Source of the DNA: Kwoniella bestiolae CBS 10118
Taxonomy: Eukaryota > Basidiomycota > Tremellomycetes > Tremellales > Cryptococcaceae
Assembly: GCF_000512585.2 (NCBI RefSeq)
Contig: NC_089241.1
Span: forward strand, 6,590,001 to 6,654,000
Direction of reading: 5' to 3'
Length of the DNA stretch: 64,000 bases
How positions within the stretch are numbered: the first letter of the stretch is position 1; the number at the start of each line of letters is the position of its first letter. This document shows positions 58,651 to 64,000 of this stretch, piece after piece. The translations under genes were made by a program, and so were the position numbers. The notes under the pieces are model-generated. The model was not told where the DNA came from. It saw nothing but the letters and a program-made list of their open reading frames with translations, and searched no databases.

Positions 58651-60713
58651 ATGCCTCTATCAAACGGTCATATCGTTGCAGGTGGTATGTATCTTTGAGT
58701 GTCTCTACTCAAACGAACCAAGTGACTCTATGAGGCTAATGACGTCTTTTCAGATCCCAACTGGTGGAAACAAGCTGTAGTCTATCAAATCTATCCTCGT
58801 TCTTTTGCCGACGCAAATGGCGATGGTATCGGTGATCTCAAAGGTATTACTAGTCGAATTCCCTATCTAAAAGATCTTGGGGTCGATGCCATCTGGCTTA
58901 GTCCTTTCTACCCTTCTCCTCTGAAGGATGGTGGCTGTGAGTGTATTCACCATTAAGCCGTGTGGAGAGGGACTGAAGGCTTTCAGACGATGTCTCCGAT
59001 TATCGAGATGTGGATCCTCGAATTGGGACTCTCGAGGACTTCGAGGAGATGACCTCAGCCTGCAAAGATGCGAATATCAAAGTCATCATTGACATCGTTC
59101 CCAACCACTGTAGTGACGAGCATCCATGGTTTCAGGATGCTCTGAACTCATTACCAGGCTCGAAGGAGAGAGGAAGATTCCACTTCAGAGATGGTACGTG
59201 GTCCCCGTCTTCATACGTATCAGAGCTATGTTGACCCAGTCGACGATAGGCCTTGGACCCGACAAGAGTCAGCCACCGGCCGACTGGATGGCAACATTTG
59301 GTGGACCCATGTGGACACCTACCGGCAAAAACGACGGCCAGTTCTATTTACACATGTATGACGCCGCTCAACCTGATCTAAACTGGTCAAATCCTGAAGT
59401 CCGAGAAGATTTTCTGAAAACATTCCGATTCTGGGGTGATAGGGGTGTATCAGGCTTCAGAATCGATGTCGCCACCGGGAACATGAAAGACCTCAGTGAT
59501 CTGACTATCCCATGGGATGAGCTCAAGCAACGAAGAGCCAATAAGAGTAAACCAGGAAACGAGCACATCGATCACCCTCTGTTCGACCGGGATGAGAATT
59601 TCGAGCTGTATAGAACCTGGAGACAAGTCTTCAATGAATACGATCCCCCCTTGACGTAAGCTTTGCCATTATGAACGCCAGTGCAAAAGCTTACCAATCG
59701 ATGTCAGAGCCGTTGCAGAGGCCTTCGTGTCACCCTCTAGAAAGAGACATTACGCTTCACCGGAAGGATTAGGCCAAGTGTTCTCCTTTGATATCCTTCT
59801 TTCCAATTTTGATATCAAGAACTACCAACAAAGCATCGAACGTCAAATCAAAGAAGCCAAAGAGGATAAATCTAGTACGACCTGGGTTTTCTCTAATCAC
59901 GATGTGGGTTCTCCGTGGGTTCTCCCTGAGATTTCATTGTAAGCTGGTCTGACGGGTGTCGCCTTAGATGATTCGTCACCATACAAGATACGGTCTTCCT
60001 GATATCGACCCTAGTAACCTGTTTACCTTCCGAAAGGGGTTCCTCAAGTTTCTTGAGACAGATGGGAAAGAGCCAGCTGTTGATTGGCCTACTGGTCTCA
60101 GAAGAGGACGGGCAGCGACTCTGATGATTCTTGCTCTCCCAGGATCGACTTATATCTATCAGTGAGTCGGATCAATCAGCTGTGGTTGTGGCACGCAGGA
60201 TGTTTGGCTGAACGTCCCCGTGTCATTAGGGGAGAGGAGCTAGGGCTACCAGAAGCAGCGGCTATCCCCGAAGATCAATTGCAAGATCCTTACTTCTTCC
60301 GTCATGGCAGATCCGACAAAGGTCGAGATGGTTGTCGAGTACCTATCCCTTGGACGAAGACAGGTGTCAACTTTGGATTTGGATCTGGCAAGCCCGCTCA
60401 TCTACCGCAACCCCAGGACTTTGGAGAGTTCTCAGTGGAAGCTGAATTACCTGATCCGAGCTCGACTCTGAACATGTACAGAAAGGCCTTATCACTGCGA
60501 CGGGATCTCCAGACTAAGGAAGAGATGTCTTGGTTCGATCATGGTTTAGGTAACCAGGTCTTGGCATTTGAGAGACCAAATGGTTGGCTCACTATGATCA
60601 ACGGGGGAAAGACTTGTGTGCCTCTTCCCAAAGGGGAAGTCCTGTTATCTTCTGCTGATTTGGATGACGAAGACTTACCCGGTGAGACCACGGTCTGGAT
60701 CAAACGATCGTAA
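58651..60713 (+). CDS. GH13 alpha-glucosidase (maltase/isomaltase type), intracellular
   Basis: Seven exons (58651-58684, 58754-58936, 58987-59193, 59251-59655, 59708-59903, 59968-60171, 60230-60713) splice to 570 residues, normal for the family. There is no signal peptide, so hydrolysis is cytosolic after uptake. Motifs in order: WWKQAVVYQIYPRSFADANG, DAIWLSPFYPSP, region I DIVPNH, region II GFRIDVA (nucleophile Asp), region III VAEAF (acid/base Glu) and region IV FSNHDMIRH (transition-state Asp). The (alpha/beta)8 core is complete. Several blocks (YLHMYDAAQPDLNW, TWVFSNHD, GEELGLPEA) look more like actinobacterial GH13_30-type enzymes than the yeast maltases, so bacterial origin is possible, though the gene now has six introns. 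It is divergent from the alpha-glucoside permease and 3.3 kb from the Zn2Cys6 factor, which suggests a maltose-use cluster. Alternative substrates are isomaltose and sucrose. Confidence 0.93.
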
Positions 60714-62309
60714 ACAGTGATTGAACATGACCTGTAGCCTAGGGGATAATGCATAAACACTCTATGTACAGCAGTCCGACGATGTCGTTATGTGCGCTGG
60801 CATGTGACGCCTATGACGCGATTGCGTATGTAAAACCTGATTGGCACGAGAGTGTCGAGTATGCACCCTAAGGTGTGGAACTACCGTAAAACATGAGACT
60901 CTCATGGTGAGAGCACTCTTCTGATTTTCGCCAGTTAACAAGATTGCGGAATGGCATGAAGGCTGTGACAATTCGACATCAATAAGCTGCTCGATATTAA
61001 GCGAGGACCGAGGCATCGAAGATAGCTGTTGTAACATTTCGGGTACACACGCTGTCTTCTTGGTTTGAGATAATGCTGTTTTATCTTCGAGATAAACAGA
61101 ATCATCAGATGGCTAGCAGCAGGCACAGGCACTGCCGCTCAGTTTTTCGAATCCGGATAGAACCCGGCCGCTGTTCGCAGATGAGGGAGGACGTATACTG
61201 AACATCTCACAGGTCCGTCCTGAAATACTGCATGCACTATGGGACACTTTAATAGCCAGACAATTCATCGCAGTAGGTTTATGTTGAGGGATCCATATGC
61301 CAGATTTGCGGGATGGCTTGAGTGGAACTGGCTGAACGGGAAAGCAGTGAGCTGGTCTTCAAGGGATACGCCAGTGCAACATACTCCTTAGTCGTAGGAA
61401 GAAGCATGGAGTAACATCCCCGCAAAAATGTACTCTCGGATCAGGGATAAATCATCCTGTTCCTTGGTTTGATCTGCGGAAGTTTATATACAAAAGGGAG
61501 CGGCCAGATCAGTGGGAGAGCGCAAGAGCTGGAATAGTAAGCTTGTACAGTGTAACACTGCCTGATATCAGCCACCTGTCTGTGTCGTTTTTGAACTGAA
61601 CACCAACGCGGAATCTCAAGGTATGTAAGAAACGTTGGAATTGGAGGCTCCCGTGTTAGTAAATGCCGGCTCTTCTGTGTCCGACACCTTGCAAACCCTT
61701 AGTTCGACCTCAGCTGGGGCGCTGCTTGAAAATCTCTATTGCTTCCGAGCGGCTGGGATCCGGTACCTGACATGGTTACCACTTCCGTTATTTTCACGAT
61801 TTTTTTCCCCAGGCTGCTTGGTACCCACTTTTTCAGTCTCTGGCACGCGAGACATTGTGTAAAAATGCCATAATAATGGTTCTTGTTCCAGCCTGTGCCG
61901 AACTGCTGTAGCTGATATCATTTCGGTCGTTCCTGTCGATCTGGGTTCCTGACTCAGGAAGGAAACAAGGACTGCTCCCTTTTCAGGTACGGCGGAGCGT
62001 CCAAGACTCCATTGAGATCTGCGTTCGGTTTAAGTTCGTTTCCTTCCGAACCGAAGCCAAGTTTGCCGTTGGGTAGTCACAATCTCTTGTTTTTGTCATG
62101 TAACGCGCTTTTGGAAACCGGTTCTTGGGAAGGATCTCTGATATATAGGGCAAAAGACTTTTGGCACTGTTCTTCTTCACATCAACTATCCCCAACCATA
62201 ATTCTCGTTTTCCGAGTTCCTGCAGCTTCGTAGCCGGTCGTTCAACTCGCCACCGCTTCAAGCTCTTCTTATTTCCTCTGGATAGGTCAAAAGGATACTC
62301 ATCTTCACC
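60714..62309. other. Intergenic region upstream of the secreted beta-propeller gene
   Basis: About 1.6 kb. A TATATAG run at about 62141-62148 is a candidate core promoter. Short ORFs at 61635-61921 and 61983-62261 have no motif or intron context and I do not call them. Confidence 0.45.
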
Positions 62310-64000
62310 ATGTTGACCTATACTCTTTACGCCCTCCTACAACTCCTATCCTTCTTCTCCGTAGTATCGGCTTACGCTGATACCGACACAATCACCTGGG
62401 GTGGAGACAATGGTCGAACAGGTTACCAGAAGTGGGTTTTTCTCGAATATCTAGGTCTTTCACGCTGTGCTGACACCTTGGAATAGTAACCACAACATGG
62501 ATCCTGCAGTGGTAGGCAGTGCTCAATTCGGTCAGATCTTCAAGACCAAGTTGCCCGGCAATTATGATGGTGTACCAGAACAAGTCTTCGCATCACCCCT
62601 TGTATATACCACCGGCGACGGGGTTCAATATATCTACCTTGCCACGCAGCAGAACAACATCTACAAGCTCAACGCCAAGACCGGAGCCATCGTGGCCTCT
62701 CGAAACCTCCACATTCCCTTCTTGACTGCCGACCTGGACGGCTGTGTAGACATCAATCCTCACGTTGGTTCTACTGCTACCGGCGTTATCGATCCAAACA
62801 CCAATACCTGGTATCTCACCACCAAAACCTATGCGGACCAAGGCGTTAAAGGCGCACAGGGCCGACCCAACGGAAGATACTACGTTCATGCCATCAGCGT
62901 CGATGATCTTTCTGAGAGAAGCAATTTCCCCGTCGACCTGGAAGGTACTGTTGCAAGAAACAACCCCGCTCGGTCCTTTAACGGAGGAATCCACCATCAA
63001 AGACCCGCTCTTCTCCAACAGGGCCAGTACATCTATGCTGGATTCGCTTCTCACTGTGTCCAATACAACTTCACTGGATGGATCATGGGTTGGGACAAGG
63101 ACACTGGAAAGACTGTCGAGAGGTATGCCACTGAAGGCGCTGGTGTCAAGAATACTGTACCTGGTGCCGGAGTGTGGATGTCAGGTGGTGGTCTCGCTTC
63201 CGACAACGCTGGCTCCATGTTCTTTGCTTCCGGTAACGGTTACGCCTCTCAGCTGAATGGTATCCCCGTTTCCGGTCGACAACCTCCTACCTCTCTCGAA
63301 GAAGCTGCTGTCCACATGACAATAAATGGCGATGGTAGCCTTACACCTGTGGACTTCTTCATGCCTTGGGAGAAAACACAGCTCGATGGTGCCGACAAAG
63401 ATTTAGGTACTTCACCACTCGAGTTGTTGCCTAGTCAGTTTTCCTGTGGTAACGTGAAGAGAATCGGTGTGGTGACCGGAAAGAGTGGAAAAACCTACTG
63501 GCTGGATCTTGACAACATGGGAGGATATCAGAATGGCGCAAACAAGCTGGATAATGTGCTCCAGGTCTACCAAAACGAGAACTCCGTCTATGCTGGTGCC
63601 GGTGTGTATCCCTTAGAAGGAGGCTACATCTATATCAACGTCATTCAATACCCCACACACGTGTTCAAGTTCTCTTGCGACAACGGAGTGCCCTCTTTCA
63701 CCAAGGTAGCCGACAGTCCCGAGAAGAATGCTTATATCCTTGGTGTCGGACACGGTACCACCACCTCTCTTAAGGATCAAGCCGGTACAGGTCTCGTGTG
63801 GACTTCCGATGTCGAAGGCTCGAACCTCCGTATCTATAATGCCGTTCCTCAGAATGGTCAATTGACCTTGATCAACTCCTTCAACGTTCCCGGAACCACC
63901 AAGTTCAGTCGCCCAGTTTTTGGTGATGGTCGAGTCTACATGATCACTACATTGGGATACTTCTACGGTTTTGGATCTCCTGTCAACCTCCCCCTTAACT
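62310..64000 (+). CDS. Secreted PQQ-like beta-propeller protein (3' end off window)
   Basis: Two exons (62310-62431, 62487 to the window end) give about 545 residues without a stop. Residues 1-21 are a signal peptide (start MLTYTLYALLQLLSFFSVVS). The mature part shows propeller-blade repeats typical of quinoprotein-dehydrogenase-like domains: FASPLVYTTGDGVQYIYLAT, NNIYKLNAKTGAIVASR, GWDKDTGKTVERY, GVWMSGGGLASDNAGSMFFA, VTGKSGKTYWLDLDN and GYFYGFG. Several Cys (DGCVDINPHVG, ASHCVQYN, FSCGNVK, FSCDNG) suit an extracellular disulphide-bonded protein. Whether it binds PQQ or is catalytic cannot be judged, because the cofactor-ligand residues are not obvious and the C-terminus is missing. It lies beside the maltose cluster but has no evident link to it. 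Its codon use is strongly biased, which suggests high expression. Confidence 0.82.

Noticed and set aside
61635..62261. Short ORFs on both strands before the beta-propeller gene
   Set aside because: There is no family resemblance, frames overlap on both strands, and no intron signals extend them.
1..64000. Transposons, CRISPR arrays, tRNA genes
   Set aside because: I saw no transposase or reverse-transcriptase motif, no spaced direct repeats and no convincing tRNA A/B box pair. Box-B-like strings (for example near 34303) lie inside coding exons.

Overview
The window is nuclear DNA of a basidiomycete yeast, most likely a tremellomycete of the Cryptococcus/Kwoniella type. Genes are close-packed on both strands. 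Almost all are cut by many 50-100 nt GT-AG introns with CTGAC/CTAAC-like branch sites, and the intergenic gaps are short. The protein content fits: SUMO, a many-exon chitin synthase, a TMEM184/Ost-alpha protein, LURP-one-related proteins and fungal Zn2Cys6 regulation. I saw no transposon, CRISPR array or tRNA. The genus is an inference. All coding models below were spliced by hand from the sequence. Where exon lengths are given as summing to a whole number of codons, I checked this.

Left part (1-21 kb): a CECR2/RSF1-like chromatin protein (3' end off the window) diverges from the SUMO gene. Next come a secreted, Kex2-type repeat-peptide precursor, mitochondrial HMG-CoA lyase, a dispersed 5S rRNA gene, and three LURP-one-related paralogues around a flavin-containing monooxygenase. 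A TMEM184/Ost-alpha membrane protein closes this part.

Middle (21-50 kb): mostly housekeeping genes. These are CTP synthase, enolase (with an apparent AT-AC intron), the POL32/Cdc27 subunit of DNA polymerase delta, a chitin synthase with about 27 exons, a lysine-rich repeat protein, a UBA/UIM protein with a ubiquitin-hydrolase-like fold that seems to lack its catalytic cysteine, an MFS transporter and two unrecognised proteins.

Right part (50-64 kb): an accessory region. A small secreted protein and a long gene-poor stretch precede a putative maltose/alpha-glucoside cluster: a Zn2Cys6 factor, an MFS alpha-glucoside permease and a GH13 alpha-glucosidase. The permease and glucosidase diverge from one promoter region. 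A secreted beta-propeller (PQQ-like) protein runs off the right edge.

Most notable: (1) the repeat-peptide precursor, whose FGYGGG[W/Y]GRPW peptides resemble the Cryptococcus Qsp1 signalling peptide in pattern; (2) an AT-AC intron in enolase supported by an unbroken 443-residue frame; (3) 6- and 7-nt microexons in HMG-CoA lyase and the TMEM184 gene; (4) the maltose cluster with a bacterial-looking glucosidase.
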